64,000 nt of DNA from Arachidicoccus sp. BS20 (GCF_001659705.1 NZ_CP015971.1:1426001-1490000), one strand, 5' to 3'; shown: positions 9,485 to 17,821, counted from the first letter of the stretch. The notes: generated by a model not told the origin, from the letters alone. Numbers and translations are program-made.

Positions 9485-10750
9485 TTATTGAATCTTTACA
9501 GAAGATATTTGGTCATTGGCGTTGATAATACTGAATAACCCGGGACGTGCTGTAAGCCTTGTAAAGTCAACTGTACTCTCTGTTACAGTCCATGAAGTTC
9601 CTGAAAAATTATCGTTGGTATAAAGCACCGCCGTCCACCCCGCAGGTAGCTGAACAGAAGAAGCCCAGTCATTTACAAAGCCGTAAGCCTGCAACTGAGA
9701 CAATGTATAATTTCCTTTAGGAATTTGTTGCGTAGCCGCGCCGCCATAATTGATGTCCTGATAAAATATTGCGCCGGAACTCGGTGGAGCAAGCGTTGTA
9801 TCGGTTACATTTACTGTATTTTCGTTGTACAACACATTCGAAATACCTGATAAATAGCTTGCTCGATTCGTTGCATCAAGATTATAATATAAATAAACCC
9901 CATAGCCTCCGGAGATTGTTTGCAGCGCAAAAGAATTAGCCGTACTTTGACTTGTAGAAGTAACATCTATTGCCGCAGCGCCCAGATTGGCATTTCCCAA
10001 GCCGGGAACGCTTGGTGCAGCAAATGTTCCATAATAAGGATTCCAACTATAATTCACATAACTACCGGCTTGTGCACCATTGTAAGAAAGATGAGAAATA
10101 GATGGTCCTATATAATAAAACGAAATAATCTTGTTGGGCATTAAAGACCGGAGTTCTTCTACCAGCAACATAAAAGAGCTATCATTGGAATTCGGAAGAC
10201 TTCCATGCTGCCCGTATTCTGCATATTCATCGTCAAAGTCAATACCATCCAAGCCGTAAGTCATTACGGCATTTGACAATTGCGCTGCAAAGTCGTGCGC
10301 CGCAGCCCTGCTTGTAAAATTACTGATACCAGCACCCTGATGATTGCCCAAAATACTCAGCAAAACCTTAATTCCTTTTGCCTGCAATGGCTGAATATAA
10401 GTGCTTGCATTGGTAAGCACATTTGTTACCTGCGGATTGTCGTACAACACAGCTTTGCCTTGTGTCGCATCATAATTGATATTTGCCGCGAAAATAATTC
10501 CAATGTCAAACAACTGTTGTCCACTATTTTGGAGAACGTAATTGCCCACATTCAAAATATTGTTGCTGTTCACTTCAACATAGCACACACCGGTGGGACC
10601 GTTTTTAGAGGAGAGAGTAGCAGTTGATTGAGTATTTGCAGCAGCCGATAACTCAGGCTTAAAAGCTGTTTCGTTTACATTTTTGCTACAGCCAACGAAC
10701 AGCCATACCAACAATGCTGATATAGCGATATACATACTTGTCTTTTTCAT
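9485..10750 (-). CDS. Secreted GH18 endo-beta-N-acetylglucosaminidase with beta/gamma-crystallin-like tail
   Basis: A 421-residue lipoprotein: signal peptide with lipobox LFVGC (Cys21), then a GH18 domain and a C-terminal domain. The catalytic motif D168-G-I-D171-F-D173-D-E175, followed by YAEYG, is that of the Endo H/Endo F type, with E175 as the acid. These enzymes cut between the two core GlcNAc residues of N-linked glycans. From about residue 340, FYQDINYGG, NYTLSQL and LYTNDNFSG form two beta/gamma-crystallin-like repeats, likely for stability or binding. The start at 10750 rather than 10795 gives the clean signal peptide. It sits downstream of a truncated SusD gene and is probably all that remains intact of an N-glycan utilisation locus. 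Confidence 0.88.
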   Translation of the reverse strand: MKKTSMYIAISALLVWLFVGCSKNVNETAFKPELSAAANTQSTATLSSKNGPTGVCYVEVNSNNILNVGNYVLQNSGQQLFDIGIIFAANINYDATQGKAVLYDNPQVTNVLTNASTYIQPLQAKGIKVLLSILGNHQGAGISNFTSRAAAHDFAAQLSNAVMTYGLDGIDFDDEYAEYGQHGSLPNSNDSSFMLLVEELRSLMPNKIISFYYIGPSISHLSYNGAQAGSYVNYSWNPYYGTFAAPSVPGLGNANLGAAAIDVTSTSQSTANSFALQTISGGYGVYLYYNLDATNRASYLSGISNVLYNENTVNVTDTTLAPPSSGAIFYQDINYGGAATQQIPKGNYTLSQLQAYGFVNDWASSVQLPAGWTAVLYTNDNFSGTSWTVTESTVDFTRLTARPGLFSIINANDQISSVKIQ

Positions 10751-10814
10751 AGAGATTATATTTAAATTGTAAAAAATAATATCCACTCTAAACAATAAGT
10801 ATGGCTATTAAATC

Positions 10815-10844
10815 AAGAGACTGCCTTCGTAAAAGCAGCCTCTT
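10815..10844. other. Stem-loop between truncated susD and the GH18 gene
   Basis: A 10-bp stem, AAGAGACTGC (10815-10824) with GCAGCCTCTT (10835-10844), has one A-C mismatch and a 10-base loop. There is no U tract on either side, so it is more likely an mRNA processing or stability element between the two genes than a terminator. Confidence 0.5.
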
Positions 10845-10853
10845 ATTGATTAT

Positions 10854-12190
10854 TTAAAAATTTCCTTTTCCTGCAACATCCCACCAAACGCGTTGTCCGC
10901 CATCGTCTTTGCCATTCAGGTATTTTTGTATTGCTGCATTCACAGCATCGGCATTCTGCGTCTTTTGGTCTGAACAATAAGGAATTCTGCGAATCTGAAT
11001 TTTCGTATCAATAGTTCCGCCGCTATTGTTCACTACCACAGGAAATAACCGTGGATATCCTGTTCTTCGATAATCTGCCCACGCATCGGCGCCGTCGGGG
11101 AACATAGCTATCCATTTTTGTGTAATGATGCGTTCCAATTTTTGTTCATCGGAAGCATTTTTATCCCATTTCACTGTTATAGTACTTAATGCGGGACTGC
11201 TGTTATCTGCACCATTAGGGTCGGTGTATGCAGTTTCTTTGCCGGTAGAATTATCTAAATAACTTCCTATATTGGCACCCCATTCGTTCATAGAAACCTG
11301 AATGCCTTGCTCATAATCATTTTGCGCATCGCCTGCATTCGCCCATCCTCTGAGAGCCGCCTCGGCTTTCAGAAACCATGCTTCTGCCGCAGACATAATC
11401 AGCTGCGAAGCGCTTTGCGAAAAGGCGCCGTTTACATTCAAATTGGAATAACCAACATACGTATCGTGAGCGCCGGCACTGATATCTCCTCCTATTCTAA
11501 GTCCAATGTATTGCCCCGCTACGGAAGCATCTGTCGCAGGCAAGAAATATTTGCTTATTCTCGGGTCGCTATATCCGTTCATATAAGTAATGATGGCAGC
11601 GTTTGCTCTGGTATCGCCCCAACCTGCTACAAGGTCATAATCATTTGTACCACCATTCCAGCCTGCATATATACTCATCTTTGCAACATCGGCAGCAGTG
11701 GACAACAAGCCACCATCATCTGCCAATGCTTTTTCGCCCTGTGTTTTAGCTGTTGCAGGGTCTGCTTTTACGATACGCATAGCCAAGCGTAATCTTAATG
11801 TGTTGGCATATTTTATCCACTCTGTACAATTTCCGCCATAAACACAATCATAATTACCCACAGCAGAAGAAGAACCGTTTGCCTGAACGTGCGCTTTTAA
11901 TAAATCCAAAGCCGTATCTATCTTCAAAAACATTAAAGAGTACACATCTTGTTGCGAATCATAAGGATAACTACCTGTAACCGTGCCATCTACTTTAGAA
12001 TAAGGGATAGCTCCGAACCTATCGGTAACTCTTGCAATAGCCGTAACTTCGGTTAAGCGTGTCATTGCATATACTTCGGGATATGCTTCTTTTAATCCAG
12101 ATTTGTATAAGGCGTAGAAATCAGCCATTACATATCTGTATGCCGGGTTAAAAGAACTATTTTGCCAGTTAGGCGCAAAACTATAATTTA
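10854..12190 (-). pseudogene. SusD/RagB-like lipoprotein, 5' part deleted
   Basis: About 445 residues of a SusD-like protein of the SusD_2 kind, from SFAPNWQNSSFNPAYRY to the end. SusD proteins are outer-membrane lipoproteins that bind glycans and cap a SusC channel. The usual first 100 or so residues, including the signal peptide and lipid-anchor Cys, are absent. The frame is open to an ATG at 12227, but the extra residues (MLSAFGKICFHLL) are an out-of-frame reading of an ECF sigma gene (see the next entry). Without signal or anchor the product cannot reach the outer membrane. The matching SusC is missing from this spot. I infer a deletion that fused two distant parts of one PUL. Confidence 0.85.
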
Positions 12191-12313
12191 ATAAGTGAAA
12201 GCATATCTTACCAAAGGCGGAAAGCATAAGTCAAAAAGAGTTTTGTATGCGGTTTCACTTTCATACAAGGCTATTTCATACTTGAGTGTTTCTAATTGTT
12301 CGTTGTTCAGCAT
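12190..12313 (-). pseudogene. ECF sigma factor remnant (first ~41 codons)
   Basis: Too short for most gene finders. From ATG at 12313 the minus strand reads 41 codons before a stop at the junction. The latter part, LYESETAYKTLFDLCFPP then LVRYAFTY, is the start of sigma-70 region 2 as in Bacteroidota ECF sigma factors of SusC/SusD loci. The homology ends at about 12191, exactly where SusD homology begins in another frame. In intact loci the order is sigma, FecR, SusC, SusD, hydrolase; here the sigma 5' end is joined to the 3' part of SusD. Inference: one deletion of roughly 5-6 kb, by the usual size of the missing genes. Confidence 0.72.
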
Positions 12314-12388
12314 TACCTCTCGCGGCTTGAATAATTGAGCAAAATACAAATTTTCAAAGTATGTAGTATGATATTTACATTTTTTACT

Positions 12389-12418
12389 TTTGAAATGAAA
12401 CGATGTTATTTACTTTTG
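12389..12418 (+). promoter_or_regulatory. Bacteroidota-type promoter for the SDR gene
   Basis: TTTG at 12389-12392, 18 bases, then TACTTTTG at 12411-12418, matching the phylum's -33/-7 pattern TTTG-N19-TAnnTTTG. The SDR start codon is 20 bases further on, giving a short leader. Confidence 0.6.
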
Positions 12419-12437
12419 CTCATAATAAATTAATTCC

Positions 12438-13244
12438 ATGTCATCATTTGAAAATAAAGTGGTTGTCATCACAGGCGGTTCGGAAGGAATTGGCAAAGCA
12501 TTGGTCGAATTGTTTCTGCAACAAGGCGCAAAGGTGGCGACTTGCGGACGAAATTTTGATAAGCTATACCAACTCCAAACCCTGCATCCAAATTTACCTT
12601 TGTTCACACACACAGCCGATGTGAGTAAGCAAAACGAATGTGAATCATTTATACACGCTGTAATTAAAACTTACGGCACGATTGATGTGTTGATTAATAA
12701 CGCCGGCATTTCCATGCGCGCTTTATTTGCCGATACCGAAATAAGCACGCTGCAAAAATTGATGGATGTAAATTTTTGGGGCGCAGTTTATTGCACTAAA
12801 TATGCGTTGCCTTACATTATTCAAAACAAAGGAACTATTGTAGGAATCTCGTCTATCGCGGGTTTCAGAGGACTGCCGGGACGCTCAGGCTACTCTGCAT
12901 CCAAGCACGCACTCAATGGCTGGCTCGAAACCATTCGTACGGAGTTGAGAGAAACAGGCGTTTCCGTAATTACAGTTTGTCCGGGATTTACAGCGTCCAA
13001 CATTCGCAAAGTAGCATTGAACAAACACGCGCAGCCGGAAGACGAATCGAAACTGGATGAAGGGAAACTAATGCCTGCTGAAGAAGTGGCGCAACATATT
13101 TACAACGCTATGCTGAAGAAAAAGCGCACACTAATATTAACAACACAGGGAAAAGAAACCGTATTCTTAAACCGTTTTCTTCCATCGCTTGCAGATAAAC
13201 TGGTACACAAATTTTATTTCAGAAAAGGAGAATTGATAAAATAG
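12438..13244 (+). CDS. Short-chain dehydrogenase/reductase
   Basis: A 268-residue classical SDR, an NAD(P)-dependent oxidoreductase with a Rossmann fold. Cofactor loop TGGSEGIG (residues 12-19), the NNAG motif (LINNAGIS), catalytic Ser in VGISSIAGF, and the active-site pair in SGYSASKHA (Tyr-x3-Lys) are all present. The Arg after the second strand (CGRNFDKL) hints at NADPH preference. C-terminal residues and the family pattern resemble bacterial SDRs annotated as 3-ketosphinganine or oxoacyl reductase-like, but the substrate cannot be read. It is followed after 12 bases by the SAM-hydrolase-fold gene, probably one transcript. Confidence 0.88.
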   Translation: MSSFENKVVVITGGSEGIGKALVELFLQQGAKVATCGRNFDKLYQLQTLHPNLPLFTHTADVSKQNECESFIHAVIKTYGTIDVLINNAGISMRALFADTEISTLQKLMDVNFWGAVYCTKYALPYIIQNKGTIVGISSIAGFRGLPGRSGYSASKHALNGWLETIRTELRETGVSVITVCPGFTASNIRKVALNKHAQPEDESKLDEGKLMPAEEVAQHIYNAMLKKKRTLILTTQGKETVFLNRFLPSLADKLVHKFYFRKGELIK

Positions 13245-13256
13245 ATTTTTGCGCAA

Positions 13257-14075
13257 ATGGCTATTGTAACGCTATCAACCGATATTGGAACTTATGATTT
13301 TATTACGGGCGCTTTCAAAGGTCAGTTGCTGTCGTTGCATCCTGCATTGCAAGTAGTGGATATATCGCACGATTTGTCTTCAAGTAATTTTGCGGAAGCA
13401 GCATACATTTGTCAGAATGCTTTTAAACATTTTCCCGGCGAAACCATTCACATTGTAATCGTGAATTTGTTTGAGTTTAAACCCACACATTTTCTCATCG
13501 CAAAATATAGAAGCCAATACATTCTTTGTCCGGACAACGGCATTCTTACAATGATATACAAACAAAAGCCTGCCGAAGTGTTTAAAGTAAACATTTCGCA
13601 TCAAGCGCCATTGAATACCTTACAGTATTTATCGGCGTTTGCGGCAGCGACGAGTAAATTGGTTTTAGGAAAATATCCTTTGCAAATAGGCGAAGAATTT
13701 ACAAATTTTACAGAGCGTTATCCTATGCGTCCGAGCTTTGGCGGCAACTGGCTGGAAGGACAAATTATATTTATAGACAAGTTTGAAAACGTGGTAGTGA
13801 ATATTTCCAAAGAAGAATTTGAAGAATACCGCGATGGAAGAAATTATAAAATATCTTTCGGCAGAAACAATATTATCGACCGCATTCAGGAGAATTATTC
13901 CACAGTTGCAAGTGAAGAATTTCTGGCACATTTTAATTCCGCAGGAATGCTTGAACTCTCTGTAAAAAACGGAAATCTTGCGAGCTTATTCGGCTTACAA
14001 GGTTATAACGAAGAAAATAGTTCTCAAAAAGCAAGAACGTGGTTTTATCAGTCTATCAGAATATTTTTTGAATAA
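13257..14075 (+). CDS. SAM hydroxide adenosyltransferase (SAM hydrolase) family protein
   Basis: A 272-residue protein of the DUF62/SAM-hydrolase fold. Family blocks: N-terminal VTLSTDIGTYDFITGAFKG (the TDFG-x-D-x-x-VG-x-KG block), VDISHDL, CPDNGILT and a C-terminal beta domain with FIDKFENVVVNI. Characterised relatives split S-adenosylmethionine to adenosine and methionine with an activated water; halogenases share the fold. The usual His-containing block HxxVVDPGVG is replaced here by HIVIVNLFEF, so the active-site Arg-His of the D-R-H triad is not obvious. Activity is therefore uncertain although the fold is clear. The stop codon overlaps the 34-bp repeat. Confidence 0.82.
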   Translation: MAIVTLSTDIGTYDFITGAFKGQLLSLHPALQVVDISHDLSSSNFAEAAYICQNAFKHFPGETIHIVIVNLFEFKPTHFLIAKYRSQYILCPDNGILTMIYKQKPAEVFKVNISHQAPLNTLQYLSAFAAATSKLVLGKYPLQIGEEFTNFTERYPMRPSFGGNWLEGQIIFIDKFENVVVNISKEEFEEYRDGRNYKISFGRNNIIDRIQENYSTVASEEFLAHFNSAGMLELSVKNGNLASLFGLQGYNEENSSQKARTWFYQSIRIFFE

Positions 14076-14107
14076 AGCCTCCCTAAATCCCTCCAAAGGA
14101 GGGACTT
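14074..14107. repeat. 34-bp dispersed repeat with CCCTCC/GGAGGG hairpin, copy 2
   Basis: Identical over 34 bases to 4464-4497, again starting within the stop codon of the upstream gene. Hairpin CCCTCC-AAA-GGAGGG at 14089-14103. Confidence 0.85.
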
Positions 14108-14133
14108 AGGAAAAAACGAGGAACACGTTTGCA

Positions 14134-14158
14134 CGTCATTCCCGCGCAGGCGGGAATC
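14134..14158. repeat. REP-like palindrome (CGTCATTCCCGC type)
   Basis: Perfect 8-bp stem ATTCCCGC (14138-14145) and GCGGGAAT (14150-14157) around GCAG. The wording CGTCATTCCCGC...GCGGGAATC is a very widespread bacterial extragenic palindrome (recollection). It sits 26 bases after the 34-bp repeat in the gap before lpxB, so two repeat families are stacked here. Confidence 0.7.
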
Positions 14159-14221
14159 TCGAATAACATTTGATTATTCATAGGCAATTAAACAGTTCTT
14201 CTATGGACTATTAACTAAAAA

Positions 14222-15340
14222 ATGAAATACTACATTATAGCAGGCGAAGCAAGCGGCGATTTGCACGGAAGCAATTTAATCAAAGAATTGCAACATTTCG
14301 ACCATGACTGTATTATTCGTTGCTGGGGCGGCGACAAAATGCAAGCCACAGGAGCCACGCTGGTAAAGCATTACAGAGATTTAGCGTTCATGGGTTTTGT
14401 GGAAGTTGCGATAAACCTGCGAACCATTTTAAAAAACCTTTCTTTCTGCAAAAACGATATTATCAGTTTCCAGCCCGACGTTTTAGTATTGATAGATTAT
14501 CCCGGTTTTAATTTGCGCATTGCAGAATGGGCAAAACAACAAAATATAAAAGTTGTTTATTACATTGCTCCTCAAGTTTGGGCTTGGAAAGAAAACCGTG
14601 TGCCCAAGATGATGCAAAGCATTGATAATATGCTCGTGATTCTTCCTTTTGAAAAAGATTATTTCAAAAATAAATTCGGCTGGAATGTTGATTACGTGGG
14701 GCATCCGCTTGTAAAAGTGATTGAAGATTTTAAAAATGAAAACATCAATCATTCAGCTTTAAGCGACAAAAAAATCATTGCTGTTTTACCCGGAAGCCGC
14801 AAACAGGAAGTGGCTAAAAAATTGCCGGTTATGTTACAAACGGCAAAGCATTTTCCCGAATACCAATTCATTGTTGCACAAGCTCCTTCGCTGGACGAAA
14901 GTTTTTATCAACCTTTTTTAAGCGATTACCCGAATGTTTCGATTGTAAAAAACCAAACCTATCTCCTGCTCTCAAACGCAGTCGCAGCAATGGTTACAAG
15001 CGGAACGGCAACTTTGGAAACAGCTTTATTTGGCGTGCCGGAAATTGTTTGTTACAAAGGAAGCAACATCAGTTATCAGATTGCGAAACGATTGATTAAA
15101 GTGAAATATATTTCGCTCGTGAATTTAATTATGGATAAATTGGTAGTGAAAGAGCTAATCCAAAACGATTTAACAGAAAATAATCTTGTAAAAGAATTAC
15201 GGCTTCTTTTGACCGACGAAGCCAAACAAATGCAGCTTAAAAACGATTATCAACAATTGAAAAACATCCTCTCTGCCGGAGGCAATGCTTCGGCAAATGC
15301 AGCTAAAGAAATTGTTGATTTTTATAAAAAAAGCAGGTAG
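14222..15340 (+). CDS. lpxB: Lipid-A-disaccharide synthase
   Basis: Joins UDP-2,3-diacylglucosamine and lipid X to make the lipid A disaccharide; a GT19 enzyme at the inner face of the inner membrane. The 372-residue length is normal. Family blocks: N-terminal IIAGEASGDLHGSNL, WGGDKMQATGATL, MGFVEV, DYPGFNLRIA, YYIAPQVWAWKENR, VGHPLVKV, LPGSRKQEV and the donor-site stretch VTSGTATLETALFGVPEIVCYK. The 146-bp gap upstream holds two repeats and no gene. Confidence 0.97.
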   Translation: MKYYIIAGEASGDLHGSNLIKELQHFDHDCIIRCWGGDKMQATGATLVKHYRDLAFMGFVEVAINLRTILKNLSFCKNDIISFQPDVLVLIDYPGFNLRIAEWAKQQNIKVVYYIAPQVWAWKENRVPKMMQSIDNMLVILPFEKDYFKNKFGWNVDYVGHPLVKVIEDFKNENINHSALSDKKIIAVLPGSRKQEVAKKLPVMLQTAKHFPEYQFIVAQAPSLDESFYQPFLSDYPNVSIVKNQTYLLLSNAVAAMVTSGTATLETALFGVPEIVCYKGSNISYQIAKRLIKVKYISLVNLIMDKLVVKELIQNDLTENNLVKELRLLLTDEAKQMQLKNDYQQLKNILSAGGNASANAAKEIVDFYKKSR

Positions 15341-15428
15341 TAAAAACCACCCGCCTTTTTAGCTAAGTTTAACCAGCTTAACTAACATGAAAAACCTTAA
15401 ACAATCCTTTCTTTATATAAACCAACTT

Positions 15429-16451
15429 TTACTTCTTGATAAATTCCAAAGAAGTGGATTTTCCATTTTTATTCGTAATATTTACAAAGTAAATACCCGA
15501 AGCATACGAAGAAATATTCAGCGACAGCTCTGTTCCTGAAACGCTTCCGGACGCTGCGACACTACCCGCAACATTTACAATACGGTAGGTACTGCCCGCT
15601 TCCAGATTAGTTACGTGTAACAAACTCACTACCGGGTTTGGATACACCGAAGGCGATGAACCTGCCGTAATATACACAGACACTACCGGCGAATATTTAT
15701 AGGTATCATCACTATTAATTTCTTTCAGCCGGTAATAGCTTGTTGAAGATAATGGTGCTGCATCTGTATAGTGATAAGTCAAATCTCCGCTGCTGTTGCC
15801 GTTGCTTGATTTTGTATTTACAAATCCGATTTTAGTAAAGCTGCCTTTATTGGCGCTTCTTTCAATATCAAAACCTTTGCTGTTGATTTCACTACCGGTA
15901 ATCCAGGTAAGTGCAACGCTTTTGCCTGTTGGAGTTGCGGTAAATGATTTAAGCGTAATGGGTAAAGAAGTAGCTTTACATGATGTAATAGCAATATAAT
16001 TGGAGTTTTGTTTAATCGTATCGCCCGCATGGTATTCTTTTCCACTAATCGTTATAGATGACGACTCATCGCCTAATATGACTGTAGTTTGTCCGTTGTT
16101 ATTATACCCACTTAACGATAAATTTCCAAACACAAAAATGGTACTTGTTCCTCCAAGACTAATATTGCCAAATTTGATATTTCCTGAAGCATATATTTCT
16201 TTCGAAGTTACATTCTGCACTTGTGCAACTGTAATAGTGCCCGTAAATGATAAATAGTCCCAATTATTGATATTTACGGAATTGGAAATCGTCCCACTAC
16301 CTTCAAAACAAGTACTCCCATTATAATTTTTATTAGTTAATGTTCCACTAACGGTAACTTCGTTTGTACAATCCGGCTGTACCCAGCATTGAGCGTAAAT
16401 GTTTGCAGACAATAATGTGCTGCCAATAATTAAAGTAAAGATTTTTTTCAT
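15429..16451 (-). CDS. Secreted protein with T9SS type A sorting domain
   Basis: A 340-residue exported protein. Signal peptide at residues 1-20 (MKKIFTLIIGSTLLSANIYA). Residues 25-150 are a Ser/Thr/Gly/Asn-rich beta region with short repeats of strands, possibly a small beta-helix. Residues 165-260 resemble a fibronectin-like module found ahead of sorting domains (LTWITGSEINSKGFDIERS ... YYRLKEINSD). The C-terminal 80 residues are a type IX sorting domain (SVYPNPVVSLLHV ... ASGIYFVNITNKNGKS). It should therefore be moved across the outer membrane by T9SS and anchored or released. Function of the N-terminal region not recognised. Confidence 0.88.
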   Translation of the reverse strand: MKKIFTLIIGSTLLSANIYAQCWVQPDCTNEVTVSGTLTNKNYNGSTCFEGSGTISNSVNINNWDYLSFTGTITVAQVQNVTSKEIYASGNIKFGNISLGGTSTIFVFGNLSLSGYNNNGQTTVILGDESSSITISGKEYHAGDTIKQNSNYIAITSCKATSLPITLKSFTATPTGKSVALTWITGSEINSKGFDIERSANKGSFTKIGFVNTKSSNGNSSGDLTYHYTDAAPLSSTSYYRLKEINSDDTYKYSPVVSVYITAGSSPSVYPNPVVSLLHVTNLEAGSTYRIVNVAGSVAASGSVSGTELSLNISSYASGIYFVNITNKNGKSTSLEFIKK

Positions 16452-16886
16452 TGTAAAATTTGGGGTTTAAATTGATTTTGAACTAACACTTAGTTTAGGG
16501 TTTATGTTGATTGTTTCAAGGGTATAATAAACCTGTATAAACGTTTGTGTATTGTCGAGTGCAAAGCAATCATTATTATTACGCCAGTCAAATTTTGACA
16601 CTACTCAAATGGAAGCTAAACTTCCTATTTGGTAGTTTAACATACACCCTCCTTTTTGGAAATAATAGCGGTGTGATTATACATTTGCTTCATAAAAATG
16701 CTGAGAAGCATAAACAAAGCCTTTATTAACCCAAGAGGAGCAAACCATTACAGATGACAATAATTAATTCTGCGAAACCAACAACAGACTAAACAAAAAC
16801 ACAATCGTATTAAGCAGACTTAGGCGTTTTAATGAGCCGGAAAATTTACACATCTGTAACAGCTAATCTTACAAAACAATCAGTCG
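16452..16886. other. 435-bp gap without a gene
   Basis: No convincing coding frame; the one open stretch (16547-16729) has no recognisable protein or start context. The gap holds an imperfect hairpin (16600-16636: ACTACTCAAATGGAAG, loop CTAAA, CTTCCTATTTGGTAGT, with two single-base bulges). It also holds two copies of a TTACAGAT motif (16749-16756, and inverted at 16851-16860), which occurs again at 17773-17780 upstream of glgA. It is the upstream region for both the T9SS protein and the XRE genes. Confidence 0.55.
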
Positions 16887-17273
16887 TTGAAAGTAGGCGA
16901 ATCGATACGTGAGATAAGAGAAGTAGAAAAAAGTTTTAAGCGTACTTATGTGGCGCAAAAGCTCGGCATCTCTACACGAGCATACGCCAATATTGAGAAT
17001 AATATAGCCAACATTACCTTGAACCGGCTGGAAAAAATAGCCGTCATTCTGGAATGTACACCGCAGTATATCTTGAATTACAAAAAAATCAAAGACTCTT
17101 ACTTACATAATATTCATAACAACGGAAACGCAAATCCAGATACCGGACAAACAAACAGAGTACAGACAGAACACTCAAAAACAGAAGAACTATATAAGGA
17201 ATTACTAACTATTGAAAGAAAGCGGATAAGACTACTGGAAGCATTATTAAAAAGCTACAATATAGATTTCTAA
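16887..17273 (+). CDS. XRE-family HTH regulator, copy 1
   Basis: A 128-residue DNA-binding protein. Residues 1-68 form a helix-turn-helix XRE domain (VAQKLGISTRAYANIENNIANITLNRL in two blocks); the rest is a charged helical tail (KTEELYKELLTIERKRIRLLEALL) likely to dimerise. The start is a TTG at 16887: no ATG or GTG lies between the upstream stop (16857) and the domain, and the N-terminus aligns exactly with the next gene's (MKVGESIREIR against MEIGSNIKAIR). It is a tandem paralogue of that gene. No toxin partner is adjacent, so a simple regulator is likelier than an antitoxin. Confidence 0.82.
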   Translation: MKVGESIREIREVEKSFKRTYVAQKLGISTRAYANIENNIANITLNRLEKIAVILECTPQYILNYKKIKDSYLHNIHNNGNANPDTGQTNRVQTEHSKTEELYKELLTIERKRIRLLEALLKSYNIDF

Positions 17274-17329
17274 ATTGCAATAAAAAATGAAGACCCTTTC
17301 TACTATAAACCCGTAAAAAATCAACCCCA

Positions 17330-17677
17330 ATGGAAATAGGCAGCAACATAAAAGCAATACGTGAGAAAGAAAAAGGACTAAAAAAAGAAGATGTAGCCAA
17401 AGCATTAGGCATCAGTGCAAAAGCATATAACAACATCGAGAATAACAATACCGATATTACGCTCAAAAGGCTCTACGAAATAGCCGACATCTTCGACGTT
17501 GCGCCGGATTATATACTTACTTATCAGGACAAATCCAATGTCGTAAAGTTCAACAGTTATACAGGAATTATTATGAATACAAAATATTCCGAAATAGCCT
17601 CCTTAGAGCAACAACTGAAAGAAAGTGCAAACGAGCTGACAGCCCTTCAATCAAGAATAAGTGCAGAAAGTATATAA
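17330..17677 (+). CDS. XRE-family HTH regulator, copy 2
   Basis: A 115-residue paralogue of the preceding gene: an HTH domain at residues 1-66 (KEDVAKALGISAKAY, then NNIENNNTDITLKRLYEIAD) and a short predicted coiled-coil end (SEIASLEQQLKESANELTALQSRI). The conserved IENN...ITL(N/K)RL core suggests both read similar DNA sites. The gap between the two genes is 56 bp, so they are probably co-transcribed. The next gene on the same strand is glgA, 144 bp away, so control of glycogen genes is possible but unproven. Confidence 0.85.
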   Translation: MEIGSNIKAIREKEKGLKKEDVAKALGISAKAYNNIENNNTDITLKRLYEIADIFDVAPDYILTYQDKSNVVKFNSYTGIIMNTKYSEIASLEQQLKESANELTALQSRISAESI

Positions 17678-17770
17678 GCACCAAACAACTAAACAATTAG
17701 TCACATAAAGAAATTAATAATTATAAACCGTAAATATCTTTTTTCTTCACAATTTATTTATACTAACAAA

Positions 17771-17780
17771 TGTTACAGAT
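17771..17780 (+). promoter_or_regulatory. Candidate regulator site TGTTACAGAT upstream of glgA
   Basis: The motif TGTTACAGAT lies 41 bp before the glgA start. Its core TTACAGAT also occurs at 16749-16756 and, inverted, at 16851-16860, i.e. on both sides of the tandem XRE genes. It could be their binding site. An 8-base motif in AT-rich DNA can recur by chance, so this is tentative. Confidence 0.3.
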
Positions 17781-17821
17781 TAGGAAATAGTTCGTACATT
17801 TAACTGAACTAAGAAACTTCT

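Noticed and set aside
12191-12227. MLSAFGKICFHLL as a real N-terminus of the SusD protein
   Set aside because: It is the sigma-gene sequence read out of frame and has no signal peptide or lipobox.
15325-15358. Terminator after lpxB
   Set aside because: GCAGGTAGT and ACCACCCGC could pair only with two A-C mismatches; too weak to list as a feature.
16547-16729. 60-codon open frame in the 435-bp gap
   Set aside because: No recognisable protein features and a position overlapping the imperfect hairpin.
16887-17677. Tandem XRE genes as antitoxins or prophage repressors
   Set aside because: No toxin, integrase or phage gene lies nearby; both neighbours are ordinary genes.
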